64,000 nucleotides of DNA. Origin: JACCZX01 sp963829995 (GTDB lineage Bacteria; Pseudomonadota; Gammaproteobacteria; Burkholderiales; Burkholderiaceae_F). Numbering within the stretch: position 1 is the first letter of the stretch; every line of letters begins with the position of its first letter. Made by a program: the position numbers and the translations under genes. The DNA is taken from NCBI GenBank assembly GCA_963829995.1, contig CAWHKW010000032.1, positions 1 to 64,000 of the forward strand. The letters run 5' to 3'. Under the pieces are notes generated by a model. It searched no databases, was not told where the DNA came from, and saw nothing but the letters and a program-made list of their open reading frames with translations. Positions 1 through 10,617 of the stretch are shown here, in pieces.

Positions 1-3000
1 CCGGGCTTCGGACAGATTCGAGGCTGGGACGGCCACGACTGGATTGTCGGCGGCACGTATTCAAGAATGGAGATCGTTGGCGACACCGGCAATGACGTGC
101 TGTACGACCAAGTACTGGCGACCAACGATGCAGGTCAGAACACACTCTTATTCGGTGGCGCCGGATCTGACTTCTTGTACGGTACCGGCGCATCGATGAC
201 TCTCAGCGGTGGGACGGGAAATGATTTCATCTCTTCGGCCCGCTATAACTCGGCGCCTATCTTTATAGTGCTGGCACGAGGCACAAACGGCGAGCTCATC
301 GAGTTGGTGGATCAAGCCGTTGCCACCGTCGTCACCGGATTGGGTGAACGCCTCTCACTAACCGGCACCGAGATCGCCGGCGCACTCGGCAGCTACGACG
401 CAGGGCTGCAGCGCTGGCTGTTCTATTACCGCCCATTCAGCGAAGGCAGTGCTGTGGGCGGTGCGACGATGCTGGAAGACAACCGCGCCTTTAATCACTT
501 CCTTTCCGCCTACATCACGAACGGCGTCATAGATCGGCTTCTGCCTAGCTTCGCGGCCGAGCCGGGTGCCTCACCTGTGAACGCCTTTCAACTAAGTTGG
601 ACAACGAATCCGGCGGAGCCGCTTGCTGCGGCGAATGTCTCGTTCTTTCGCGAAGACGGCGTCCATGCGCAGGGAGTGGTGGCGCATCTCTTACCCAACA
701 CCACCACCTTTCAGATTCAGGCACAGGATGGCAACACCAGTCTCCCAGATCGCGCCTACATCGATGCGGGAGACAACGACGACCTCGTGTATGGCGGCGC
801 GGGTCGCGACATAGTCCAGGGGGGAAATGGCGCCGACCGCATCGACGGTGCCGGCGGTGAAGACTTCATACAAGGCGGCGCGGGTGACGATTTCCTAGTG
901 GGCGGGCGGTTCAACGATGTGATCGCGGGCGGGATGACAACGACATCCTGCACGGCGGCGGCGAAAGCGATTCGCTGTACGGCGGTAACAACAACGATGT
1001 ACTGATGGGTGATCTTTACTTTACTTCCACGATAGCGATGGGTTTGTGACCTCCTATCAGGAGCTTCAACCTGCGGGCGATGATTTGCTGGACGGCGGTA
1101 GCGGCAATGACACGCTCGACGCAGGCGCCGGAAATGACGTTCTGTTCGGCGGTGATGGCCATGATCTGCTGAGCGGCGGCGCCGGCAATGACGTGATGCA
1201 CGGCGGCGCGGGTGATGACGTGCTCGTGTCCGAAAGGGGAAGCGGCATCGGCAACGATGACGTGCTGGATGGCGGTGCCGGCAACGATACCTACGTTTTC
1301 CTCAGCAACCTGAGTCGTGATCTGCGAGCGACATTGGCAGTGTCGATGGAATGGGCTCGACGACGCTGCAGGATTCTCCGGAGTCGATTCGATTCGTACG
1401 AACTTCCATCGAATGACATTGCCGGGCGGAGTCGAAAACCTGACATTGGACGGCTACGCCGTCAACGGCGGCACGGTCACGGGCTTGCAATACGAAGCGT
1501 GGGGACGCGATACGCGGGCGCGCTACGTCGGCAACGACTCGAACAACATCATCGATGCGTCGCAGCTCGGACAACGCGCCAACTTTCTGCAAACGTTTCT
1601 GGGAGGCATGGTAATCGACGGCGGCGCAGGTGCCGACACGATGACTGGGATGCTGGTGAGACGAGTGATACCTACATCGTTGACGACGTTGGCGATGTGG
1701 TCGTTGAAGCGGGCAGGTGGCCGCTGAATGCGCGCGACCGCATCGTTACGCCTTTTTCGACCACGCTCCGGCAAGCCTGCAGAACCTGGAAGATGTCGAG
1801 CTCACTGGCTCGGCTGCTGTTACGGCAATCGGCAACGCGCGCGACAACCTGCTGATTGGCTCCACCAACACTCCAGCAACGCCTTGAGCGGTCTCGCTGG
1901 AAACGATGTGTATCGCGTCGACTTGACGCGACACAGTGGCAGAAAGCGCAGGGGGTGGCAATCGATACGCTGTCGATAGACGGCGCCACGCTTGCGGTCG
2001 GCAGCAATACCAACGTCTTGCTGTCCAGCTACGCGAACTTCGAGAATCTCGAAGTGTTCAAGGGCTCGACAGTTGTCAATCTCACGGGTAACTCGGGCGA
2101 CAACCGCGTCATCGGTTCCGCCGGCGGCGGCACTCTCGACGGCGGTGGCGGCAACGACACGCATCGTCGATTTCGACATCTCGCCAGTATTGGGATCGGC
2201 TGTATCAACAGCATTTCAACGTGCCTCTGAATCGCTCGCATATCCTGCTTGGCGGCGCAGGCAACGATTCGATTACGTCGATGGCGGCTCCGACATGCTC
2301 GACGGCGGAAGCGGCAATGATCTGCTGAAGCGGCTTACAAGGGTCTCGGACGTGGTGTTCGGCGGCGGGTACGGAATCGACACACTCACCTTTATCAGTG
2401 TACCGGAATCAACACTGAGTGGACCGAAGCGACCGACTTCTCGTCGCTGCGCAGTCAGCGCGTTGGTAACAACTTGCAGCTCACACTGAACGGCGGCGTA
2501 GATCGGCTGGATCTGATCAATTACTACGCAGTCGATCCGACACGGCGTCCGAATTCAATCAGTGGTAGTCGGCGATCAACTTTCGTTGTCGCGGTCTGTT
2601 ATTGATGCATTCCTGTTAGCTGGCGCTCCAGGCGCTGCTTCGCCGGCGGCAGACTTCATCGCTACAGCAGCGGCCGGCGGCACGATCAACGCAAGCGCGG
2701 GCAATGACATGTCCTCGGTGCCCATCGGCGTCGACAACCTTTCGGGCGACGCCGGCGACGACAGCATCTACGGTGGCGCGGGCAATGACACCCTGAACGG
2801 CGGCGACGGCGCCGACCGGCTCGACGGTGGAAGCGGCAACGATCAGTTGACCGGCGGGCGGGTAATGACGAGCTTACCGGTGGCGCGGGCAACGACATCA
2901 TTCGCTTCAGTCTTGGATCCGGCCAGGATCGCATCAAGAACAACTCGCTCGAGACAATCGACGGCACAGATACGTTGCGATTTAACTCCTCGGTCGCGCT

Positions 3001-6000
3001 GTCCTCGGTAACGATCAGCGCCGATAACGCCGATGGCCTTGTAATTTCGGTCGCAGGCGGCGATCAGATCATCGTCGAAGGCAGCCAGCGCGATTTTAGC
3101 GTGACAACCGTGTCGCGGGGGTTTCAGCTGGACCGCCGGCGATCTCGCAGCACGCTGGACCGCATCGAGTTCTCGACGGCACGGTATGGACTCATGCCGA
3201 CTTGATCGGCCGCACCAATCCGCGGATCGGCACACGGGAAATGACACGCTGATCGCTCCGCACGGCTTCGCATGCGCATCGAAGGGCTGGCAGGCAACGA
3301 CATTCTCACCGGGCGAGATGGCGCTGACAGTTGATCGGAGGCGACGGTACGACCAGTTGCTCGGTGGCGACAACAATGACTGCTCGACGGCGGCGCCGGT
3401 GGCGGTTGGCTGCGCGGTGAAGCAGGCGATGACACGCTGATCGGCGGCACCGGCGACGACATGCTCGACGGTGGAAGCGGCGCCGACACGATGACAGGCG
3501 GCGCTGGCAACGACGTCTACGTATAGATAGTGCCGGCGATGTTGTAAACGAGGCCGCGGCCGGCGGCACGGACGAAGTCCGCAGTCCCATCGATTACGTT
3601 CTCGGCGCTAACCTGAAAACCTGGCCTGCTCGGTTATGACGGGCTTGCGTGGCGAAGGTAACAGCAGCGCCAACACGATCTTCGGAACGTCGGCAATGAC
3701 ACGCTGATCGGCGGCGCGGGGGTGCGATACCTTCGCGGCAGTGGAGGAAATGACCTCTATATCGGTGCCGGCGATGGCGACACTTTCTTTGCATCTCACC
3801 ATGGTGGTACGGATTGGAACGCTCAGCTCACCGTGGACAACGTTGCGCCGTCCAGCGCTGCGCTCGGAACGTTGCAGTTCGAAGACGCATCGATCTTGCC
3901 GGTGGATTTGGTAGTGACGCGCGGAACCGGTGCGCAAGCGGACGACCTCGTGATCGCGTTGCGCGGCACCGAAGGCACGGTGGTGGTCAAGAATCACTTT
4001 TTGGTCACAGCGGGTCAGCGCCGAAACGGGATTTCATCGTTGCGATTCGCTGACGGCTACACGCTCGACCGGAACGGCATCGATGCGCTGGTCGGCGTCG
4101 CCCCCGCCAACGGGGCGCGATCTGACTTCACCCACCTTGTAGGGGACGAGCGCCAACGACAACCTCAACGGGACTGCCGGCGACGATCGCATTCTTGGTT
4201 TTGAGGGGAGCGATTTCTTAACGGCTGGGGAGGTGCCGATACTCTTGCTGGCGGTACAGGCGACGATTATTACTTCGTCGACAATGTCAACGATTACGTC
4301 TACGAAGCTTCGGCGCAGGCATTGATCGAATCAACTCAACCGTCACGTACGCGCTTCCGACCGAGGTCGAGAATCTCGCACTAACTGGTACGAGCAATAT
4401 CAACGCGACCGGCAACGTACGGTGCCAATCGATTTACGGAAACGCTGGCGTTAATCAGATTTCCGGCGGCGCCGGCAATGACTACCTCGACGGTGGCGCC
4501 GGAGCCGATGTGCTGCAGGGCGGCGATGGCAACGACACGCTAATCGGAGGTGCTGATAACGACACGCTGGCTGGGGGCGCAGGTAACGATCTTTACGTCG
4601 TCGACGCGGTGGCGACGTCGTCACGGAGAACGTCAACGAGGGTAGCGACACTGTCCAGGCCGCAATCACGTACACACTCAGCGCCAATGTCGAGAACGCT
4701 GACACTAACTGGCACTGCTGCCATCAACGGTACCGGCAACTCCTCCGACAACACGATCTACGGAAATACCGCGGCAAATGCGCTTACCGGAGGCGCGGGC
4801 AACGACACGTTGAATGGCGGTATCGGTGCTGACGCAATGGCTGGCGGCGCTGGCAACGATACGTTCGTTGTTGATAACGCGGGTGACGTCACGACAGAGT
4901 TGGCGGGTGAAGGCACGGATACAGTGCAGTCGTCGCTGACATGGACGTTGGCTGCGAATGTCGAGAATCTGACTTTGACCGGAGCAGCCGTAATCAATGG
5001 CACAGGCAATACGCTAGTCAACACGTTGACCGGAAATTCGGCAGCGAATCGGCTTGACGGTGGCGCGGGCGCTGACACGCTGATCGGTGGCCTGGGAAAT
5101 GACACCTACGTGGTCGATAACACCGCCGATATCGTGACTGAAGGATCGAACGCTGGCACCGACTCGTCGAAGCCGGCGCAACCTTCACGCTCGGCGCCAA
5201 TGTCGAAAACATCACGTTGACCGGTGCAGCTGCGATCAATGCCACAGGCAACTCGTCCAACAACACGTTGACTGGTAACGCCGCGCGCCAACCGTTTGGA
5301 CGGCGGCGCCGGCAACGACACGATGATCGGTGGCGCGGGTAACGACATCTATGTCGTGAGGCACGGCGAGCGACATCGTCACCGAAGCAGCGAGCGCGGG
5401 CACAGATACCGTTGAAACAGGCATCACCTACACGCTCGGCACTAACGTCGAGAATCTGACTCTGACCGGCACAGCGGCTATCAACGCCACCGGCAACACC
5501 GTTGCCAACGTGTTGACCGGCAATGCTGGAGCCAATACGTTGAATGGCGCTGCGGGAGCCGACACGATGGCCGGCGCAGCCGGCAACGATATCTACATCG
5601 TTGATAACGCCGGCGACGTCGTGAGTGAAGCCGCCAGCGCCGGGACAGACCGTGTCGATTCGTCGGTGACATACACGCTCAGTGCCAATGTCGAGAACCT
5701 GACGCTTACCGCTACGGCAGCTATCAACGCCATGGGCAACACGTTGAACAATGTCCTGATCGGCAACACCGGAGCGAACAGGCTTGACGGAGGCGCGGGC
5801 AATGACACGATGACGGGCGGCAGCGGAGACGATGTCTACGTCGTGGATGCTGCGGGTGATGTTGTCACCGAAGCTGCAAGCGCAGGCACCGATCGTGTCG
5901 AATCCTCAGTCAGCTATATGCTTGGTGCCAACGTCGAGAACCTGACGTTAACAGGTGTCACCGCGATCAACGCTACCGGCAACACGCTGGCTAACACGCT

Positions 6001-7718
6001 GCGAGGTAATGCGGGTGCCAACACGTCTCAACGGCGGAACCGGAAGCGACACCATGCTCGGCGGCGCCGGCAACGACATCTACGTCGTCGATAGCGGCCG
6101 GCGACATCGTCACCGAAGCTTGCCGCGAAGGTATCGACACCGTGCAGTCAGCGATTACCTGGACGCTCGGCGCGAACGTCGAGAACCTGACGCTGACGGG
6201 GACGGCCGCGATCAACGGCACCGGCAACACACTTGCCAACACGCTGACAGGCAACGGCGCCGCCAATCGTGCTCGAATGGTAGTGCGGGCGCCGACACGA
6301 TGAGTCGGAGGCACGGGCAACGATGTCTACGTCGTCGACAACGCGGCCGACGTGGTGACCGAAGATGCGAGCGAAGGAACAGACCGTGTCAGTCCTCGCT
6401 AACGCACACGCTTGCCGCCAATGTCGAAAATCTGACCCTGACAGGCACCGGAGCGATCAATGGGACCGGCAATACGCTGGCCAATGTCATCACCGGCAAC
6501 AGCGCCGCCAACGTGCTGTCCGGCGGTGCCGGCAACGACACGCTAACCGATTCGGGCGGTGCCAATGTGTTCATCGGCGGCGCCGGCAACGACACGCTAA
6601 ACGTCACCAGCACCGGCATTGACCGCATCGCGATGGCACGCGGCCACGGAATCGACACTTTGATCAGCACCGGCACAGCCGCCAACGATGTGCTCGAAGT
6701 CTCGAATGGCATCGCCAAGTCGGCGATGGGGTTGATGAAGACGGGCAACGATCTGATCGTCGATCTCGGAGCGGGCGAAACCTTAACGCTACGCAATTGG
6801 TACGCGGGGGTCCGCAATGTCGGCACGCTGAAGATCATTGGCGACGCTGCATGGGTACCGGGCCAAGCCGGAACACCGACGCAAGTCGAGACGCTCAACA
6901 TGGCGTCGCTGGTCACCGCCTTTGATGCATGGCGCGTCGCTAATCCGACGCTCACGCGCTGGCCACTCGACTCGTTCGGTGCCAGCAGCCTCGCTGCTAC
7001 CAGCGCCATGCACCTCGAAGTAGGCGATGCGGACCAGATCAATCCGCTGCGACCGATGCGCACAATGGCCGTTGATGATGGCGTCGCGCAGATGGTCGCT
7101 CTCGCTCCGCTGCCCTACTCGCCCGATGTTTCTGAGTTGCAGACCGTCACGCAACGAAACCTCAAATCGTTCATGGGATTCTGGGAACAATCTGAATCCG
7201 AGTTGGCTGCTAGCACGAGTAGCAGCGAACCGAGCGCTGCGAGTGACGCGGTGAGTGACATGGTCTTCGGCGCACCGCACGCGCTTGCGCTGGCGGGCGG
7301 GAGCGCGGCTAACTTCGGCGACGCGGCAGACGGATGGGCACGCACGCTACCTACGGCACGCAAGTCGATGCCCATTGACACTTTCAGCACAGACATGGCT
7401 CACATCCAGCCGGTGGCGCGCAGTGCGCCATGGTGGGAATCTGTGGACAGCGTGACCGAGCTGTCGTCGCGCTTTATCGGCGAAGTCGAGCGTCGTCCAA
7501 GGGTCGAAACGCCGTTCATATGGGAGGCCGTGCATAGCGAACTCAAGCAGCAGTTGACTCATGCATCCGGAAGCGCAATGGGCGAACAGGCGCTTGACGA
7601 TGGTTGGGCCTCGGCGGGAAGTTCCGGCGCGTTGATTAACGGCACGGAATTGCAGCATTCAGCCATAGTTGAAGACGCACAGCGCGTTGCCGGCCGGCTA
7701 GGTCAAAGACTGCTCTGA
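1..7718 (+). pseudogene. Giant RTX (haemolysin-type calcium-binding) protein, 5' end outside the window, repeat region broken by many frameshifts
   Basis: The reading frame is already open at base 1, so the gene starts upstream. The product would be a secreted RTX protein whose nonapeptide repeats (GGxGxDxLx) bind calcium after type I export; no type I secretion gene is in the window. Intact stretches lie at 1-930 and about 6420-7718. Between them the correct frame changes roughly every 100-300 bases (for example near 930, 1022, 1320, 1653, 1772, 2160, 2415, 2560, 2862, 3235, 4313, 5160, 6025 and 6390), with good RTX protein in whichever frame is followed. The last 400 residues lack repeats and begin with a haemolysin-type calcium-binding related domain (NDLIVDLGAGETLTLRNWY). 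Either the gene is decaying or the repeats are badly assembled. The family call is secure; the gene's state is not. Confidence 0.85.
4366..6540 (+). repeat. Tandem 243-bp (81-residue) units inside the RTX gene
   Basis: The motif VENLTLTG starts at about 4366, 4689, 4960, 5202, 5447, 5690, 5933, 6178 and 6423. Each unit carries VENLTLTG, an INGTGN-type turn, two or three GGAGNDT nonapeptides and a DxYVVDNAGDVVTE segment. The last six spacings are 242, 245, 243, 243, 245 and 245 bases, so the true period is 243 and the deviations mark indels. The 4689-4960 unit is one nonapeptide longer (271, that is 270 plus 1). Confidence 0.85.
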
Positions 7719-7730
7719 TCGGGTGAAAGC

Positions 7731-7754
7731 GTGTCCCCGTTTGCGCGGGGACAC
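7731..7754 (+). terminator. Hairpin after the RTX gene
   Basis: GTGTCCCCG (7731-7739) and CGGGGACAC (7746-7754) form a perfect 9-bp stem with a 6-base loop, 13 bases after the RTX stop and 20 bases before the end of the convergent gene. There is no long T-run, so it may be a transcription terminator or simply a stabilising hairpin. Confidence 0.55.
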
Positions 7755-7774
7755 ATTCATCCTTTCTTCGACGC

Positions 7775-8815
7775 CTAACCGCTTGAGTGCATCACCAACT
7801 GTCGCAACGCTCTCGCATCATCTAGCGCGTGATGCCGGCGCAAGCTCAGTTGCTTGGTCGCATCGTCCATCTCTTCATAAGAAATCGGAACGCGCTTCCA
7901 GTCGATCCCGCTCGGCAAATCTTCGCGGCCCAGCAGCTCCGTTAGCGCCCAGCGGTCGTACCCTGAATCGCTGACGATTGTCGTCGGCGCACGCCCTGCT
8001 CGCTCGTCAAGCCATGCGGAGAATGCTTCGGCCGCCATTGGCAGCGGTACGGCATCGCCGTCCAGCAGCGGCACGACAACTTCTTTGACGAAGTCGCTCG
8101 AGCGCTCGAGGTTCCAACCGTTGACCTCGCAGTAGAACGCCGTCGAGTCGGTTGCTACCGCGCCGATGCTGATCAACTCCGGCGTCTGCAAGCTCGTGAA
8201 CTCGCTGTCGATAAAAACGTAGACGCGCCCCGGGTCGGGTGCCAGCGTCGCCGGAGGCACCGGCAGAATGCGAAACAGCAGCACTTCGTCGATGTATTCG
8301 CCCGGCGGCAGATGCAGCTTCTCAATCACCTCAGCAGACGGCAAGTCAGTCTCGCGGAACCCGGCGCGCCGCATCGCGCGCAGTGCGCGCACATTGCGGC
8401 GCGACGGCCGCACCAGGAAGCGGTTGATTCCATAGTTCGTTTGCATCCAATCGGCCAGCAGCACCAGTGCCTCGGAGCCAAGACCACGGCTGGTCAGACG
8501 TCGCTCGGCCAGCCAGATGTCGAGCTCGACGACGTCGTTCAGCAAATCGATCGGCCCATGAGAAACACATCCGATCTCGTCCCCACCGGCGACGATGATG
8601 AACATGCGACCCGCGTACGGCCGGGTGCCGTCGAAATACGCGTTGACGTACTCGGCTGAAAACTCGTCGAGCGTCGGCACCGGGCGCTCCGGATAAAACG
8701 GCGCGCCCATCGTGTTCGACGCGAGATCGGACTGCGTCAGCCACTCGTAAACGCGTGGACGGTCGAGTAACCGCGCACGACGCAGCGTCAAACGAGCGCC
8801 GACCGTGACTGTCAC
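7775..8815 (-). CDS. GNAT acetyltransferase fused to a DEDDh 3'-5' exonuclease domain
   Basis: This 346-residue protein has two domains. Residues 1-185 are a GNAT N-acetyltransferase resembling RimJ/RimL and AAC(6')-type enzymes, with the acetyl-CoA loop SRGLGSEA near residues 109-116 and NVRALRAMRRAGF near 141. After a proline-rich linker (185-196), residues 197-346 are a DnaQ-like exonuclease: D203 and E205 in FIDSEF, an Asp in VSDSGYD near 283-287, and H329/D333 in HHALDDA. The GTG start at 8815 overlaps the stop of the carboxypeptidase gene (GTGA), which implies translational coupling. The substrates of both domains are unknown. Because single-base errors occur elsewhere in this sequence, an artefactual joining of two genes cannot be excluded, but both domains are in frame and complete. 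Confidence 0.75.
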   Translation of the reverse strand: MTVTVGARLTLRRARLLDRPRVYEWLTQSDLASNTMGAPFYPERPVPTLDEFSAEYVNAYFDGTRPYAGRMFIIVAGGDEIGCVSHGPIDLLNDVVELDIWLAERRLTSRGLGSEALVLLADWMQTNYGINRFLVRPSRRNVRALRAMRRAGFRETDLPSAEVIEKLHLPPGEYIDEVLLFRILPVPPATLAPDPGRVYVFIDSEFTSLQTPELISIGAVATDSTAFYCEVNGWNLERSSDFVKEVVVPLLDGDAVPLPMAAEAFSAWLDERAGRAPTTIVSDSGYDRWALTELLGREDLPSGIDWKRVPISYEEMDDATKQLSLRRHHALDDARALRQLVMHSSG

Positions 8816-9948
8816 GCGCTCGTCCCCGCGCGTAGTAGATGGCGATGAATCGGATCGAGCATCGCCGCACCGAGTCGCGCGCTGCGAGCACCGTTCCAGC
8901 CGAATCGCAGATCGGGCGCGTTGGCGTTGTCCTTGAACGGCATCTCCAGTGTTAGCGACAGGCACCCGAACGTGTGGCCGACGTACTTCGACGCGAGCTT
9001 CAGCACGTCTTCCTTGTACTTGCTGGCGTGATATCCGTGCTCGGTCTGGAAATCCGCGCTGGCTGTACGAAAGTCGGCCGCAAACGCTTGCTGCTCGTCG
9101 GCTTGCCGCGCGGTGAAATTGGGCAGCATCTCGCACCCGGCGACGAATACGTACGGCAGATTCTCGTCGCCATGAATATCGAAGAATGCGTGACACCCGG
9201 TCGCGTGAATCGCATCGCGCACGCAACTCACTTCCGGACTGCGCTCTGACGACGGCGCCAGCCATTCGCGATTCAAGTTGGCGCCCGTTGCGTTGGTGCG
9301 CAGATTGCCCAGCACCGAGCCGTCAGGATTCATGTTTGGAACGATGTGAAAGGTCGCAGCATCGCGCAACCGGATTGCCAACTGATCGGCGGTACTGAGC
9401 AGGCGCTGCAGCAACCCTTCCACAAACCATTCCGCCATGGTTTCGCCCGGATGCTGCCGGGCGATGATCCATACCGGCCGTTCGCCGCTGCCGACAACGA
9501 GTGCATCGATATCACGTCCTTGAATGCTGGCGCCGAGCCGTCGCAGCTGCGCGCCGAGTGAGATGCAGTCTGCCAACCGCGTCAGATGACGTTCCCACGA
9601 ATACGGCTCGAAATAAGCGATATACGAAGGGCCCGGCGCAGGCGGTAGGTTGATTGTCAGAACTTGCCCGTCATAGCGTGTAGGAATTCGCTCCCAATCG
9701 CTCCGGTTCCAGCTCGCGACGGCACGGTAGTCACGCCATCCGTCCGGATAGGTGGTGGCACCTGCGTTCACGATGCGCAGTTCTGCGCCGGTTTCTTCCG
9801 CGCCGCTGACGCGAAAGTGAAACCACTGCAGGAACTCGCTCGCTTCACCGCTGGCTGACCGGTCGTGGCGAATCGCGAGATCGGCGCGTGCGCCATCGCA
9901 CGCGATCACTTCAATCGCACCGCTATCGAATCCCTGGCTGATCTGCAT
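8812..9948 (-). CDS. M14 family zinc carboxypeptidase (cytosolic carboxypeptidase type)
   Basis: This 378-residue metallopeptidase probably removes C-terminal amino acids from peptides or proteins. Residues 1-120 form a beta-rich N-terminal domain typical of the cytosolic carboxypeptidase (CCP) branch. The catalytic domain shows the zinc ligands H166 and E169 (RQHPGE) and H259 (FFDIHGDE), the substrate motifs NPDG and GANLNREW, and the catalytic glutamate E335 (SLTLEMPF). No signal peptide is seen, so it should act in the cytoplasm. I chose the ATG at 9948; a GTG at 9981 would overlap the upstream nitroreductase gene. It sits between that gene and the GNAT-exonuclease gene on one strand with almost no spacing, so the three are probably one operon. 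Confidence 0.85.
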   Translation of the reverse strand: MQISQGFDSGAIEVIACDGARADLAIRHDRSASGEASEFLQWFHFRVSGAEETGAELRIVNAGATTYPDGWRDYRAVASWNRSDWERIPTRYDGQVLTINLPPAPGPSYIAYFEPYSWERHLTRLADCISLGAQLRRLGASIQGRDIDALVVGSGERPVWIIARQHPGETMAEWFVEGLLQRLLSTADQLAIRLRDAATFHIVPNMNPDGSVLGNLRTNATGANLNREWLAPSSERSPEVSCVRDAIHATGCHAFFDIHGDENLPYVFVAGCEMLPNFTARQADEQQAFAADFRTASADFQTEHGYHASKYKEDVLKLASKYVGHTFGCLSLTLEMPFKDNANAPDLRFGWNGARSARLGAAMLDPIHRHLLRAGTSA

Positions 9949-9965
9949 GCCTTCAACGAAGCCGA

Positions 9966-10571
9966 TCAAGCAATACGGCACGCCTCATCGAAGTCGAGCC
10001 GCGGAGAGCGCGGGAAGAGCTTGCTTGCATCACCGTGACCGAGGCTGCAAACGAAGTTGACCTTCCACTTGCTGTCGGTGAAAAACTCGGCGTTGACCTT
10101 GTCGGCGTCAAAGCCGGACATCGGCCCGCAGTCAAGGCCAAGCGCACGCGCCGCGATAATGAAGTACGCGCCTTGCAACGAACTGTTGCGAAGCGCTGTT
10201 TCCTTGATGTGTTCTGGCTTGCCTGCAAACCATGAGCGAGCCGCCTGATTGTGCGGGAAAAGGCGCGGCAGCTTTTCGTAAAACTCAAGATCCATCGCGA
10301 GAATCGCCGTGACTGGTGCCACCCGAGTCTTGGCTTGATTGGTCACGCTCATGCAAGCGACCAGCCGCTCTTTGGCTTCCGCCGACTGAACGAAAACGAT
10401 GCGCAGCGGCGAGCAGTTCGCACTGGTCGGACCAAACTTCATTACGTTCCATATTGCACGCAGCTTCTCTTCGCGCACCGGAGCCGGCAGCCATACGTTA
10501 TGCGTGCGAGCGTTGCGAAAAATCAGGTCAAGGCCTGCGTCGTCAAGAACTTCTTTCTCCGGGGCAGCCAT
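9966..10571 (-). CDS. Nitroreductase family protein, RutE/malonic semialdehyde reductase-like
   Basis: This 201-residue flavoprotein matches the RutE/HadB branch of the nitroreductase family: FRNARTHNVWLPAPV near the start, FGPTSANCSPLRIVF for FMN binding and ALGLDCGPMSGFD near residue 155. In E. coli RutE reduces malonic semialdehyde in pyrimidine breakdown, but no other rut gene is here, so the substrate is open. I used the ATG at 10571, which has AAAGAG 7 bases upstream; a longer frame starting at 10697 runs over the divergent aminotransferase gene and is not credible. It is the first gene of the leftward nitroreductase-carboxypeptidase-fusion group. Confidence 0.8.
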   Translation of the reverse strand: MAAPEKEVLDDAGLDLIFRNARTHNVWLPAPVREEKLRAIWNVMKFGPTSANCSPLRIVFVQSAEAKERLVACMSVTNQAKTRVAPVTAILAMDLEFYEKLPRLFPHNQAARSWFAGKPEHIKETALRNSSLQGAYFIIAARALGLDCGPMSGFDADKVNAEFFTDSKWKVNFVCSLGHGDASKLFPRSPRLDFDEACRIA

Positions 10572-10617
10572 GGCGACTCTTTGGTGATGAAGCGCAAAAG
10601 TATAGTTAGTGCCGCTT

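Noticed and set aside
4366..6540. CRISPR array or other non-coding tandem repeat
   Set aside because: The 243-bp units encode RTX protein throughout and lack short repeats with unique spacers.
6389..7280. Antisense frames opposite the RTX C-terminus
   Set aside because: They are long only because the GC-rich coding strand lacks antisense stops; no family features.
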